NCBI GenBank assembly: GCA_964437615.1
Contig: CAYTHL010000020.1
Coordinates: 1 to 21,496, forward strand
DNA from: RGIG4790 sp964437615
GTDB taxonomy: Bacteria; Bacillota; Clostridia; Christensenellales; UBA1242
Direction: 5' to 3'
DNA: 21,496 nucleotides
Made by a program: the position numbers and the translations under genes. Each line of letters begins with the position of its first letter. The first letter of the stretch is position 1. Below are positions 6,909 through 15,864 of the stretch, one piece after another. The notes below the pieces were generated by a model that had not been told where the DNA came from, did no database searches, and was given only the letters and a program-made list of their open reading frames with translations.

Positions 6909-7817
6909 ATGGCAAAAATTGAGCAGCTAGCAAATGAGCCAGAACAAGAAAACGGCAAAAATGTGCAAGCTGAAACCAGCAAAGATGCAACTGAGGCCAG
7001 CAGCACTGGCAAAGCAGATAACATTGGCAAACAAATTGCACTCACGGCAATAAAAACTATTTGTTGTTGCATTTTTGCGCTAGTTGTTATTGTGCTTGCA
7101 ACCTACGCTATTAGCCCCGCATTTATGGCAAAAATTTGCAACAATATGGGCTTTAAAAATGCCGAAATCAGCTGTTTAGAGCTTGTTTGTGCACGCAATA
7201 AAACTGACGCCAACCTATATAATTTAATTTTAAAACTTGGTGCAAACGGCAACTATACAAAACAGAACGAATACATTTTAAAACTGCAAGAGAGCAGTAC
7301 TTATACCAAGTTTTGTAACAACTTGGATAGCGCAACCATTAATAGTTACAGTAGCGGCAGTTTATCGGCAACAAACCTTTGCTATACCTATGGCGCAAAC
7401 GAATATCTGAGCAGTCGATATGTATTAAACTTACTAACCCTTGGCAAACTGCAAGAGGCGTACAGCGCCGCTACTAGTTACTATAACGCCGATGTGCAAA
7501 ACTCTACCGATGTTGTTTTGTACTATTATGCCGAATATTTGCTAACTAGCAGCATTTCTAGCAGTGACCGCACAACATATTTTGCCAAACTACTGCAAGA
7601 AGACAACTTTAGTTTGTTGCAAACTAAGCTAGACGCCTTAGCAGAGCAGGCAGAAAACCTAACTGGTGGCTTAAAAATAATAAACGCATACAGTCAAATG
7701 AAACTGGCTTATGTAATTTATGTAGCAAACAACTACGGTGGCAACAACGATGCCAACATAGACAACCTACAAGCCGCCTACACCTCGGCTCGCGCCGCCT
7801 GGCTGCAGCTTATATAA
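6909..7817 (+). CDS. Single-pass membrane-anchored protein of unknown function
   Basis: The 302-residue product has a polar, acidic N-terminus (about 40 residues, probably disordered), one membrane segment (about 44-68, including ICCCIFALVVIVLATYA) and an extracytoplasmic helical region rich in Tyr, Ser, Asn and Leu. That region has paired helices with repeated small and aromatic residues (LQEAYSAATSYY, DVVLYYYAEYLL) that could be TPR- or Sel1-like, but no clear repeat register is visible. I do not recognise the family. It starts 8 bases after rpiB with GGGGGAG before the ATG, so it is the third gene of that operon, and it ends at a strong bidirectional terminator. Confidence 0.75.
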   Translation: MAKIEQLANEPEQENGKNVQAETSKDATEASSTGKADNIGKQIALTAIKTICCCIFALVVIVLATYAISPAFMAKICNNMGFKNAEISCLELVCARNKTDANLYNLILKLGANGNYTKQNEYILKLQESSTYTKFCNNLDSATINSYSSGSLSATNLCYTYGANEYLSSRYVLNLLTLGKLQEAYSAATSYYNADVQNSTDVVLYYYAEYLLTSSISSSDRTTYFAKLLQEDNFSLLQTKLDALAEQAENLTGGLKIINAYSQMKLAYVIYVANNYGGNNDANIDNLQAAYTSARAAWLQLI

Positions 7818-7830
7818 AATTTTTAAACAA

Positions 7831-7865
7831 AAAAATCTCCCAGCAGTAGTGCTTGGAGATTTTTT
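7831..7865. terminator. Bidirectional terminator between the 6909 gene and glyQS
   Basis: AAAAATCTCC (7831-7840) pairs with GGAGATTTTT (7855-7864), and an inner AGCA/TGCT stem closes a GTAG loop after one mismatch. T-tracts occur on both strands, serving the converging genes. Confidence 0.88.
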
Positions 7866-7869
7866 GTAG

Positions 7870-9240
7870 TTAGAATTCTATTTTGTTGGCTATATAGTCT
7901 TTTAGGGCAGAGATTTGTATGCGGTCTTGTGCCATGGTGTCGCGGTTGCGAATTGTTACGCAGCCGTCGGTGGCAGTGTCAAAGTCTACAGTAACGCAAA
8001 AAGGTGTGCCGATTTCGTCTTGACGGCGATAGCGCTTGCCTATGCTGCCTGCCTCGTCGTAGGTGCACATAAAGTTTTTAGATAGCGTTGTAAAAATTTC
8101 TTGTGCTTTTTCGCTTAACCCCTTTTGCAGAGGCAAAATTGCCACTTTGTATGGAGCAAGGGCAGGGTGCAAATGCATAACAACTCTTGTGTCGCCACCC
8201 TCTAATTGTTCTTCGTCGTAGGCTTCGCACATTATTGCAAGGGTAAGTCTGTCAGCGCCGATAGAATACTCAATTATATTTGGCGTTATTTTTTCGCCAG
8301 TTGTTGGGTCGGTGTACTGCATGTTTTTGCCGCTAAATTCTTGATGACGGCTTAAGTCCCACATGCCACGGTGATGTATACCATTAAGTTCTTGCCAGCC
8401 CATAGGGAACAAGTATTGTATGTCGCATGCCGCTTTTGCGTAGAACGCCAATTTATCGTGGTTATGAAACCTTAAATGTTCGGCGGTTAGCCCCAAGTCT
8501 TCAACAAACTGCTGGGCTTGTTGCTTGTAGTTGTTGTAAATATCCATGCTTTCGGCCTCTTTGCAGAACATTTGTAGCTCCATTTGTTCAAACTCCACTG
8601 TGCGGAACAAAAAGTTGCCGGGAGTTATCTCGTTGCGGAAAGCTTTGCCTATTTGGGCAATGGCAAACGGCAATTTTGCGCGAGTGGTGCGTTGCACATT
8701 TAAAAAGTTTACATATTCGCCTTGGCAGGTTTCTGGACGCAAATACACCTTGTCTGCATCGTTTTCTATTGTTCCACGGCTGGTTGCAAACATAAGGTTA
8801 AATTTTCTAATTTTTGTCCAGTCATGAGCGCCGCAATGAGGGCAGTTTACGTTATGTTCCTCTATATATTCTTCCATTTGGGCGTCGGTCATAGCTTCGG
8901 CAGAAACTTTGCCTTTGCTGTGGTCTTCTATTAAATTATCTGCTCTAAAACGCTGCTTGCAGTTTTTACAGTCCATTTGAGGGTCACTAAAGCTAGTTAC
9001 ATGACCGCTAGCTTCCCAAACTCGCGGGTTCATTAGTATGGCGGCATCTACGCCATAGGTGTTTGGGCTTTCTTGAACAAAGCGCTTCCACCATGCATGC
9101 TTAATATTGTTCTTTAGTTCTACGCCAATAGGGCCAAAATCCCAAGTGTTGGCAAAACCGCCATAAATGTCGCTGCCAGCAAAGATAAAGCCGCGGCTTT
9201 TGCATAAGTTTACAATTTTGTCCATAGTAAGTTTTTCCAT
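7870..9240 (-). CDS. glyQS: Glycyl-tRNA synthetase, dimeric (alpha2) type
   Basis: A class II synthetase that charges tRNA-Gly with glycine in the cytosol. The 456-residue product is of normal length for the single-chain type. Near the N-terminus are FIFAGSDIYGGFANTWDFGP and a four-cysteine zinc-like site (CKNC ... CPHC). Motif 2 appears as FRNEITPGNFLFRTVEFEQME and motif 3 as the IEYSIGADRL region. The C-terminal anticodon-binding domain has YRRQDEIGTPFCVTVD and TIRNRDTM. AAGGAGC precedes the ATG. The leader is only about 39 bases, too short for a T-box riboswitch, which often controls this gene in Firmicutes, so control by uncharged tRNA is not supported. It is monocistronic. Confidence 0.96.
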   Translation of the reverse strand: MEKLTMDKIVNLCKSRGFIFAGSDIYGGFANTWDFGPIGVELKNNIKHAWWKRFVQESPNTYGVDAAILMNPRVWEASGHVTSFSDPQMDCKNCKQRFRADNLIEDHSKGKVSAEAMTDAQMEEYIEEHNVNCPHCGAHDWTKIRKFNLMFATSRGTIENDADKVYLRPETCQGEYVNFLNVQRTTRAKLPFAIAQIGKAFRNEITPGNFLFRTVEFEQMELQMFCKEAESMDIYNNYKQQAQQFVEDLGLTAEHLRFHNHDKLAFYAKAACDIQYLFPMGWQELNGIHHRGMWDLSRHQEFSGKNMQYTDPTTGEKITPNIIEYSIGADRLTLAIMCEAYDEEQLEGGDTRVVMHLHPALAPYKVAILPLQKGLSEKAQEIFTTLSKNFMCTYDEAGSIGKRYRRQDEIGTPFCVTVDFDTATDGCVTIRNRDTMAQDRIQISALKDYIANKIEF

Positions 9241-9285
9241 AGTTGCTCCTTTTTTGTTAGCGGCTGGATTGCCGTAACGTCAAAA

Positions 9286-9315
9286 ATTATATCACGTGCA
9301 GATAATAATTGTCAA
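9286..9315 (-). promoter_or_regulatory. Promoter of glyQS
   Basis: On the minus strand, TTGACA (9315-9310), an 18-base spacer and TATAAT (9291-9286) are both perfect hexamers. The start is predicted near 9279, giving a leader of about 39 bases with AAGGAGC. Confidence 0.85.
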
Positions 9316-9396
9316 TTTGTAAGTGACAAATAATGAATATTTATATACTAAAATTAATAAAACAATAGAACAAATATACTAAATTACTAAAATTGC

Positions 9397-9425
9397 TTGT
9401 AAAAATTTTGCCGAGTGGCTATAAT
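9397..9425 (+). promoter_or_regulatory. Promoter of uvrB, predicted leaderless
   Basis: TTGTAA (9397-9402), a 17-base spacer and TATAAT (9420-9425). Six bases separate the -10 from the ATG at 9432, so +1 falls on the start codon. No Shine-Dalgarno sequence is present. No LexA-like operator was recognised. Confidence 0.75.
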
Positions 9426-9431
9426 ATAGTT

Positions 9432-11474
9432 ATGAAAGAAGATAATCAAAAGAAAGTGATAAGCCAGCCGCAAAAAGAGAGTAAGTCTGGCGGAGAAAAT
9501 GACGGCAAAGAGCAGAAATTTAAGATTGTTTCTAACAAGGTGCCAATGGGTGACCAGCCAAAGGCAATAGATAGTTTGGTAGAAGGGTTAGAAGACGGGC
9601 TTAGAACTCAAATCTTGTTGGGTGTTACTGGTAGCGGCAAAACTTACACCATGGCAAACATAATAGAGCGTGTACAGCGTCCAACCATAGTAATTGCGCA
9701 CAACAAAACCTTGGCGGCACAGCTTTGCAATGAGTTTAGGGAGCTATTTCCTAACAACGCTGTCAATTATTTTGTAAGCTATTACGACTATTATCAGCCC
9801 GAGGCGTATATTGTTTCTAGCGACACCTATATAGAAAAAGAACTTGCCATAAACGACGAGATAGACAAATTACGTCACTCTGCCACGTGTTCCCTTTTTG
9901 AGCGCCGAGATTGCATTATTGTGGCGTCAGTAAGCTGCATTTACGGTTTGGGCGAGCCTAGCGAATATCACGCAATGGCAATTTCGCTGCGTCCAAATAT
10001 GGAGATTAGCCGCGAGCAGGTTATAGAGAGGCTTGTTGCCAACCAGTTTAAGCGCAACGATATAGATTTTACCCGAGGCTCTTTTAGGGTGCGGGGTGAT
10101 GTTCTGGATATTTTCCCTGCGCAAAATAGCGAAATTTGTTTGCGCGTAGAATTTTTTGGGGACGTAATTGAAAAAATTAGCGAGGTGGAAGTGGTGTCCG
10201 GTAAGACGATTTCTACCTTGGAGCATGTTGCAATATATCCAGCAAGCCACTATGTTGTTGGCAGTGACAAGCTGGAAAAGTGCTTGGCTAATATTGAGGC
10301 GGACATGCAGGCCGAAGTGCAGAAATTTTTGGATAACGGCAAACTGCTCGAGGCCGAGCGGCTTCGTCAACGCACCAGTTACGACATAGAAATGCTGCGC
10401 GAAATGGGCTACACCACGGGTATAGAAAATTACAGCAGATATTTTGACGGCAGAAGTCCGGGGCAGATGCCGTACACTCTTTTAGATTACTTTCCCGATG
10501 ACTATTTGATGTTTATTGACGAAAGTCATATAACCATTCCGCAAATTCATGCCATGTACAACGGCGACCGCGCTAGAAAAGATAACTTGGTTGGCTATGG
10601 TTTTAGGCTAAGCAGTGCGTACGACAACCGTCCACTTAAATTTGAGGAGTTTGAAAGCAAAATTGGTCAGCTAATCTGCGTTTCTGCTACCCCCGGCCCC
10701 TACGAAACTGAGCGGGCAGACAATGTTGCCGAGCAAATTATTAGACCAACTGGGCTACTAGACCCGCTTGTTGAGGTTAGACCAATAGAGGGTCAGATAG
10801 ACGACCTAATTAGCGAAGTAAATAAAACAATTTCGGACGGCGGCAGAGTACTAATTACTACCTTAACAAAAAAAATGGCCGAAAATTTGGCAGACTATCT
10901 AACCGAACATGGTGTAAAAACAACCTATTTGCACAGCGAAATTAAAACCATGGAGCGCATTGAAATTTTGGATGCACTCCGCAGCGGTCAGACCGATGTT
11001 GTGGTGGGCATCAACCTGCTAAGAGAGGGGCTAGATTTGCCCGAAGTTCAACTTGTGTGCATTTTAGATGCCGACAAAGAGGGGTTTTTGCGAAGTAGTG
11101 GCGCTCTTATTCAAACGATAGGCCGAGCCGCACGAAACAGCAATGGCAGAGTAATTATGTATGCCGACACCATAACAGGTAACATGAAAAAAGCTATTGA
11201 CGATACTGCCCGCCGCAGAAAATTGCAACAAGAATACAACCAAAAGCATGGCATAATCCCGCAAACAATTGTTAAAAAAATTAACAATACGTTGCAAATT
11301 ACTAAGCCATTAGACAAACCTAAAAAGATGAGTAGAGAAGAACTAGACAAATATGTTGCAGACCTGCGGGTGCAAATGGATATGGCTGTAAAAGAGTTGA
11401 ATTTTGAACATGCAATAGAGCTTAGGGACGAAATAAACAAGCTAACTAAAAACAGAAATAGGTCTGCCAAATAA
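9432..11474 (+). CDS. uvrB: Excinuclease ABC subunit B (UvrB)
   Basis: UvrB is the helicase-like damage-verification subunit of nucleotide excision repair, loaded by UvrA and recruiting UvrC. The 680-residue product shows Walker A GVTGSGKT (64-71), the damage-probing beta-hairpin YYDYYQPEAYI, the DESH box (DESHITIPQ), LREGLDLPEV, motif VI QTIGRAARNSNG, and a C-terminal UVR domain (AVKELNFEHAIELRDEINKL) that binds UvrC. The ATG at 9432 is preferred because the promoter sits just upstream; in-frame TTG codons from 9393 lie within or before that promoter. About 28 charged residues precede the usual start (FKIVSNKVPMGDQPKAI), an N-terminal extension of unknown value. uvrA follows on the same strand after about 210 bases. 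Confidence 0.96.
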   Translation: MKEDNQKKVISQPQKESKSGGENDGKEQKFKIVSNKVPMGDQPKAIDSLVEGLEDGLRTQILLGVTGSGKTYTMANIIERVQRPTIVIAHNKTLAAQLCNEFRELFPNNAVNYFVSYYDYYQPEAYIVSSDTYIEKELAINDEIDKLRHSATCSLFERRDCIIVASVSCIYGLGEPSEYHAMAISLRPNMEISREQVIERLVANQFKRNDIDFTRGSFRVRGDVLDIFPAQNSEICLRVEFFGDVIEKISEVEVVSGKTISTLEHVAIYPASHYVVGSDKLEKCLANIEADMQAEVQKFLDNGKLLEAERLRQRTSYDIEMLREMGYTTGIENYSRYFDGRSPGQMPYTLLDYFPDDYLMFIDESHITIPQIHAMYNGDRARKDNLVGYGFRLSSAYDNRPLKFEEFESKIGQLICVSATPGPYETERADNVAEQIIRPTGLLDPLVEVRPIEGQIDDLISEVNKTISDGGRVLITTLTKKMAENLADYLTEHGVKTTYLHSEIKTMERIEILDALRSGQTDVVVGINLLREGLDLPEVQLVCILDADKEGFLRSSGALIQTIGRAARNSNGRVIMYADTITGNMKKAIDDTARRRKLQQEYNQKHGIIPQTIVKKINNTLQITKPLDKPKKMSREELDKYVADLRVQMDMAVKELNFEHAIELRDEINKLTKNRNRSAK

Positions 11475-11683
11475 TTTGTTATGCCACACACAATACCCCA
11501 TAAAATGGGAGATTTAGTGGTGTTGTGTAACACATAATATAAACAAAACCGTCTTAAAATTTGGCTAAAATAATAAAAATTTAGTTATATCACTGTAAAA
11601 ATGCAGAAAATTGGCAGAATAAATAGCAATTCAGTTAAATAATACGCTAAAAACTGCAAAACTAAGTATAAATGGGTGAAAAA
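11475..11683 (+). other. Spacer between uvrB and uvrA
   Basis: About 200 AT-rich bases with a small hairpin CCCAT-AAA-ATGGG (11497-11509) but no T-tract. No terminator, gene or clear -35 is visible. TATAAA at 11667-11672 is the only candidate -10 for uvrA. Confidence 0.4.
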
Positions 11684-14503
11684 ATGAAAAATTCTATTAA
11701 AATTGTTGGAGCAAAAGAAAATAATTTAAAAAATATCAGTGTGGAAATTCCACGAGATAAACTTGTGGTATTTACTGGCTTATCTGGTAGCGGAAAATCC
11801 AGTTTGGCTTTTGATACAATTTTTGCCGAGGGTCAGCGCAGATATATGGAAAGCTTATCTAGTTATGCGCGCCAATTTTTGGGTCAGATGAAAAAGCCGG
11901 ACGTAGAATTAATAGAAGGATTATCTCCCGCCATAGCTATCGACCAAAAAGTTACAAGCAATAACCCTCGCTCAACCGTTGGCACCGTTACCGAAATTTA
12001 CGATTATTTTAGGCTTATGTATGCCCATATAGGGCATGCTTTTTGCGTAAACTGTGGCACAGAAATTGCGGCAAGCACGGTAGATAGCATTGTTGCAAAA
12101 GTTACAAGTATGCCAGATTTAAGCAAAATTATGGTTATTGCGCCAATAGTGCGTGGCAAAAAGGGCGAGTTTACAAAACTTTTAGAAGATTTAAAAAAGC
12201 AGGGCTATGTTAGATGCAAAGTTGACAGCAAGATTACCACGCTAGACGAAGTGGATAAGTTAGACAAAAAAATCAAGCACGATATAAGCGTAGTTATAGA
12301 CCGAATTGTGCTTAAAAAAGGGGTGGAGAGCCGCCTTGCAAGTAGCATAGAAACGGCAACAAATCTTTCTGGCGGGCTAGTAATTATAGAGTGCGATGGG
12401 GCAGAGAGTTTATTTAGTACCAAGCACAGTTGCCCAAATTGCGGGTTTAGTTTTGGCGAAATTACGCCAAGAATGTTTAGCTTTAACACCCCTTATGGCG
12501 CTTGCCCAGAGTGTTCTGGCATTGGCAGCAAAATGGTTATTGACGAAAACTTGGTGGTTAAGCACCCAGAGCGCAGCATAAATGAGGGCGCAATAATTAC
12601 CATAGGCTTTGGCGACGGTGGTTTTAGTCAGGCTTACTACAATGCCCTTAGCAAGGCCTATGGGTTTAGTTTGGATACTCCGTTTGGCGAACTTCCGCGT
12701 GAAATTAAGGACATAATTTTTTATGGCAACAACGGCGAAAAAATGCGTATTAACTACAAATCCAAAAAATTTAGCGGCAGCTACGACAGCGATTTTGAGG
12801 GTGTTATAAATAATCTGTATCGCAGACAGCGCGAGAGCCGCAGCGAGTTTGTTAAGTCCGAGATAGAAAAACTTATGGTTGCGCAGCCTTGCGAGTGCTG
12901 CCATGGCAAGCGTTTAAACAAACAGGCTCTTAGTGTGCGTGTTGGCGGCAAAAATATTGTAGAACTTTGCGACATGAGCATAGTTAAAATTGACGAATTT
13001 TTGGAAAATTTGTCGCTTACAAAAAAAGAGCAGCTAATTTCGGCCGAAATTATTAAAGAAATTAGGGCAAGACTTAAATTTTTGGTTGATGTTGGGCTAG
13101 ATTATCTCACGCTTACCCGCAGTGCAGGCACTCTAAGTGGCGGCGAAAGTCAGCGCATACGTCTAGCCACCCAAATAGGCAGCGGGCTTGTTGGCGTGCT
13201 GTACATTTTGGACGAGCCGAGTATTGGTCTGCACCCGCGAGATACGCAGCGGCTTATTAAAACCATGTATAGGCTAAGAGATTTGGGAAACACCCTAATT
13301 GTGGTAGAGCATGATGAAGAAACTATCCGCGCCGCAGACTACATTGTGGACGTGGGATTAAAGGCGGGGGCGCACGGTGGCAAGATAGTCGCCACTGGTA
13401 CGCCAGCCGAGATTATGGCAAGTGACGCCTCTTTGACTGGCGCATATCTAAGCGGCAGAAAGCAAATTGCCGTGCCTAAAAAACGCCGAACGGCAACCGA
13501 CGCAAAGATAACCATTGTTGGTGCACGGCAAAATAATCTAAAAAATATAGATGTCGAATTTCCTATCGGCTTGCTTACGGCCGTAACTGGGGTTAGCGGC
13601 AGCGGCAAAAGCAGCCTAGTTAACGAGATATTGTATCCTGCCGTGGCAAACAAGGTAAACAGAACAAATCTGCCAGAGGGTGAGTACACCGAAATTTTGG
13701 GTGTTGAAAACATAGACAAGGTGGTTGTAATAGACCAAACACCTATTGGTAGAACTCCGCGTAGCAATCCCGCAACCTATACTGGCATGTTTACATCAAT
13801 AAGGGACCTTTTTGCAAATCTGCCAGAGAGCAAGGCACGGGGCTACACCACCAGCAGATTTAGCTTTAATCTGCCGGGTGGGCGCTGCGAGGCCTGCGGC
13901 GGGGACGGCGTGCATAAAATAGAAATGCACTTTTTGCCAGATGTTTATGTTACCTGCGATGAGTGCGGCGGCAAACGCTACAATCGTGAAACACTAGAAG
14001 TTAAGTTTAAAGGCAAATCTATAAACGACATTTTGGAGATGACGGTAGAAGAGGCTGTAGACTTTTTTGATAACTTTAACAGTATAAAAAACAAGGTGCA
14101 GGCGCTTTATGACGTTGGGCTTGGGTACATTAAACTTGGTCAGCCGGCAACCACTCTTAGTGGCGGCGAGGCGCAGCGTGTAAAACTTGCCACCGAGCTG
14201 TCTAAGCGTGCTACGGGCAAAACACTGTATATTTTGGACGAGCCAACAACTGGGCTGCACACTCATGATGTGTCCAAATTAATTGCAATTTTAGACCGTC
14301 TAGTTGGTGGCGGCAACACAGTGGTGGTTATAGAGCATAACCTAGATGTTATTAAAGTTGCCGACCATATTATAGATATTGGCCCCGAAGGTGGCGACCG
14401 TGGTGGCAAAATTGTAGCCACTGGCACCCCGGAAAAAATAGCCTCTACAAAAAAGAGCTACACCGGCCGCGCCCTCGCCGAATACTGCAACCTAAACAAA
14501 TAG
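11684..14503 (+). CDS. uvrA: Excinuclease ABC subunit A (UvrA)
   Basis: UvrA is the dimeric ABC-type ATPase that finds bulky DNA lesions and loads UvrB. The 939-residue product has both ATPase modules: Walker A GLSGSGKSS (32-40) with signature LSGGESQRIRLA and LDEPSIGLH, then GVSGSGKSS with LSGGEAQRVKLA and LDEPTTGLH. Zinc modules are seen as CPNCGF ... CPEC and CEACGG ... CDECGG. I prefer the ATG at 11684, which starts the typical MKNSIKIVGAKENNLKNI; an in-frame ATG at 11672 adds four residues. A TATAAA at 11667-11672 could be a -10, giving a very short leader, with only a weak GGGTG ribosome site. The length is normal. Confidence 0.96.
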   Translation: MKNSIKIVGAKENNLKNISVEIPRDKLVVFTGLSGSGKSSLAFDTIFAEGQRRYMESLSSYARQFLGQMKKPDVELIEGLSPAIAIDQKVTSNNPRSTVGTVTEIYDYFRLMYAHIGHAFCVNCGTEIAASTVDSIVAKVTSMPDLSKIMVIAPIVRGKKGEFTKLLEDLKKQGYVRCKVDSKITTLDEVDKLDKKIKHDISVVIDRIVLKKGVESRLASSIETATNLSGGLVIIECDGAESLFSTKHSCPNCGFSFGEITPRMFSFNTPYGACPECSGIGSKMVIDENLVVKHPERSINEGAIITIGFGDGGFSQAYYNALSKAYGFSLDTPFGELPREIKDIIFYGNNGEKMRINYKSKKFSGSYDSDFEGVINNLYRRQRESRSEFVKSEIEKLMVAQPCECCHGKRLNKQALSVRVGGKNIVELCDMSIVKIDEFLENLSLTKKEQLISAEIIKEIRARLKFLVDVGLDYLTLTRSAGTLSGGESQRIRLATQIGSGLVGVLYILDEPSIGLHPRDTQRLIKTMYRLRDLGNTLIVVEHDEETIRAADYIVDVGLKAGAHGGKIVATGTPAEIMASDASLTGAYLSGRKQIAVPKKRRTATDAKITIVGARQNNLKNIDVEFPIGLLTAVTGVSGSGKSSLVNEILYPAVANKVNRTNLPEGEYTEILGVENIDKVVVIDQTPIGRTPRSNPATYTGMFTSIRDLFANLPESKARGYTTSRFSFNLPGGRCEACGGDGVHKIEMHFLPDVYVTCDECGGKRYNRETLEVKFKGKSINDILEMTVEEAVDFFDNFNSIKNKVQALYDVGLGYIKLGQPATTLSGGEAQRVKLATELSKRATGKTLYILDEPTTGLHTHDVSKLIAILDRLVGGGNTVVVIEHNLDVIKVADHIIDIGPEGGDRGGKIVATGTPEKIASTKKSYTGRALAEYCNLNK

Positions 14504-14620
14504 GCTGGGAAAACTTGCACTTTAGGTTTAATACAGAAATAATTATGCGTAAAAAAGAACTAGAACTGCTTTTGAATAAAAAATCATAATTAAGTTTATA
14601 AAGAATTAGTAATAAATAAT

Positions 14621-14651
14621 AAAAATAAGCCAACTGCGGGGGCTTGTTTTT
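14621..14651 (+). terminator. Rho-independent terminator after uvrA
   Basis: AAAAATAAGCC (14621-14631) pairs with GGCTTGTTTTT (14641-14651) with one G-U pair, around the loop AACTGCGGG, followed by further T. It separates uvrA from minD. Confidence 0.75.
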
Positions 14652-14739
14652 ATGGTGAAAGTTTAGTATGCGGCAAATTTTTGCAAAAGATGCTATAAAA
14701 AGGCAAAATTGTATAGGGCGGCGGCTGGGCGTGGTTGGC

Positions 14740-14745
14740 TATAAT
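14740..14745 (+). promoter_or_regulatory. Candidate -10 element of minD
   Basis: TATAAT lies 21 bases before the preferred ATG at 14767. The predicted start near 14752 leaves a 15-base leader holding AAAGGGGA. No good -35 is seen at 16-18 bases upstream, so an activator or another sigma factor may be involved. Confidence 0.4.
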
Positions 14746-14766
14746 GATAACAAAGGGGACATGGTT

Positions 14767-15552
14767 ATGGGCAGAAAAATTGTCATTACTAGCGGCAAGG
14801 GCGGAGTTGGCAAAACTACGCTCACGGCGGGGCTAGGTAGGGCGCTCGCTGGGCTTGGGTTTTCGGTGTGCTTGGTGGACGCCGACATTGGGTTAAACAA
14901 CTTAGATATTGCTATGGAAGCTGAAAATAAGGTGGTGTACGACCTTGCCGACTGCATGCAAAGCAACTGTCGGTTGCGGCAGGCACTTATTGCCGACTAC
15001 ATGCAAGAAAATTTATTTCTTCTTTCTAGTGGCAAGGCGCTTTCGGGCGAGCAAATTGTTGGGTTTGGCGAGATTGTAAACAAGCTTGCCGTCATTTTTG
15101 ATTTTGTGCTTGTTGATTGCCCGGCGGGCAAGGAAGACGGCTTTTTTAGAGCTATAAAGGCGTGCGAAGAAGCTATTTTGGTAACGACCGCCCACCCGTC
15201 AGCTATGCGTGACGCAAGCCGAATTGCACACTTGGTGCACGCAGCCCTAGGAAATAGGGCAAGTCTAGTTATTAACCGTCAGCGAGGCGATTTGGTTGCT
15301 GCAAAAGAGGCTATGGACTACGCTCAAATTGGCAAATTACTTAACTTAAAAGTTATAGGCGTTTTGCCCGAGTGTGACAGCTATAATATATCCAGTTCCA
15401 TTGCAGCCGAAAGAAAGGCTAACACAAAACTTTGGATATCTCTGCAACTTACAGCCAAAAATGTGGCAAACGGCACCGAAGATGTCTTTGACTGCACGGC
15501 GGGCTACTGCGGTTTAATTGGAACTATTAAAAGAAAGTTAAAGGGGCTATAA
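14767..15552 (+). CDS. minD: Septum site-determining ATPase MinD
   Basis: MinD is a ParA/MinD-family ATPase that dimerises on the membrane and positions division inhibition. The 261-residue product starts MGRKIVITSGKGGVGKTT with the deviant Walker A (KGGVGKT, residues 11-17), followed by LVDADIGLNNLD and LVDCPAGKEDGF. It ends in a basic amphipathic membrane-targeting helix, GLIGTIKRKLKGL. The ATG at 14767 has AAGGGG at proper spacing; the in-frame ATG at 14761 is too close to it, and the frame remains open to 14668. minE follows after one base. No minC is seen upstream or anywhere in the window, so the inhibitor must be elsewhere or absent. Confidence 0.94.
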   Translation: MGRKIVITSGKGGVGKTTLTAGLGRALAGLGFSVCLVDADIGLNNLDIAMEAENKVVYDLADCMQSNCRLRQALIADYMQENLFLLSSGKALSGEQIVGFGEIVNKLAVIFDFVLVDCPAGKEDGFFRAIKACEEAILVTTAHPSAMRDASRIAHLVHAALGNRASLVINRQRGDLVAAKEAMDYAQIGKLLNLKVIGVLPECDSYNISSSIAAERKANTKLWISLQLTAKNVANGTEDVFDCTAGYCGLIGTIKRKLKGL

Positions 15553-15553
15553 A

Positions 15554-15796
15554 ATGTCAAGTTATGCAAACTTAACCACACAAAGGGTAAAAAAGATGCT
15601 GCTTAAAGACAAACTTGCAAGCCCAGCACAATTTAAACAAACATTAAAGTTAGAGTTGTTTGGCCTATTAAGTCAGTTTTTAGAGCTTGATGCCGCCGAC
15701 ATAAAGCTTAGCATAACGGTTGAACCAGACGGCAAGTATAAAGTTGCTATGCTTGCCATGGCAGAAAATGTAAAGCCAGCTGTTGGCACTTTTTAG
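15554..15796 (+). CDS. minE: Cell division topological specificity factor MinE
   Basis: MinE stimulates the MinD ATPase and drives the pole-to-pole dynamics of the Min system. The 80-residue product aligns with MinE by pattern: TTQRVKKMLLKDK corresponds to the anti-MinCD helix/strand (ERLQIIVAERR in E. coli), FKQTLKLELFGLLSQFLEL to the dimer helix, and DIKLSITVEPDGKYKVAML to the C-terminal strands. It lacks the usual N-terminal amphipathic MALLDFF segment; MSSYANL replaces it. It starts one base after the minD stop, with AAGGGG inside the end of minD. The match is by eye and the family is divergent, but position directly after minD makes it quite secure. Confidence 0.85.
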   Translation: MSSYANLTTQRVKKMLLKDKLASPAQFKQTLKLELFGLLSQFLELDAADIKLSITVEPDGKYKVAMLAMAENVKPAVGTF

Positions 15797-15864
15797 CACA
15801 AAAATAGGGCAATGTAAGCCATAGTTTGTATAATATTTAAACAAAAAGTGTCATATATTTTACT

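Noticed and set aside
9241..9279. T-box riboswitch expected before a glycyl-tRNA synthetase gene
   Set aside because: A perfect promoter gives a leader of only about 39 bases, far too short for a T-box.
12410..12904. Minus-strand frame of 164 codons within uvrA
   Set aside because: Antisense shadow of a highly conserved gene, without a ribosome site or recognisable domain.
14543..14587. Possible 14-codon gene MRKKELELLLNKKS after uvrA
   Set aside because: No Shine-Dalgarno sequence or promoter, low-complexity AT-rich sequence; most likely chance.
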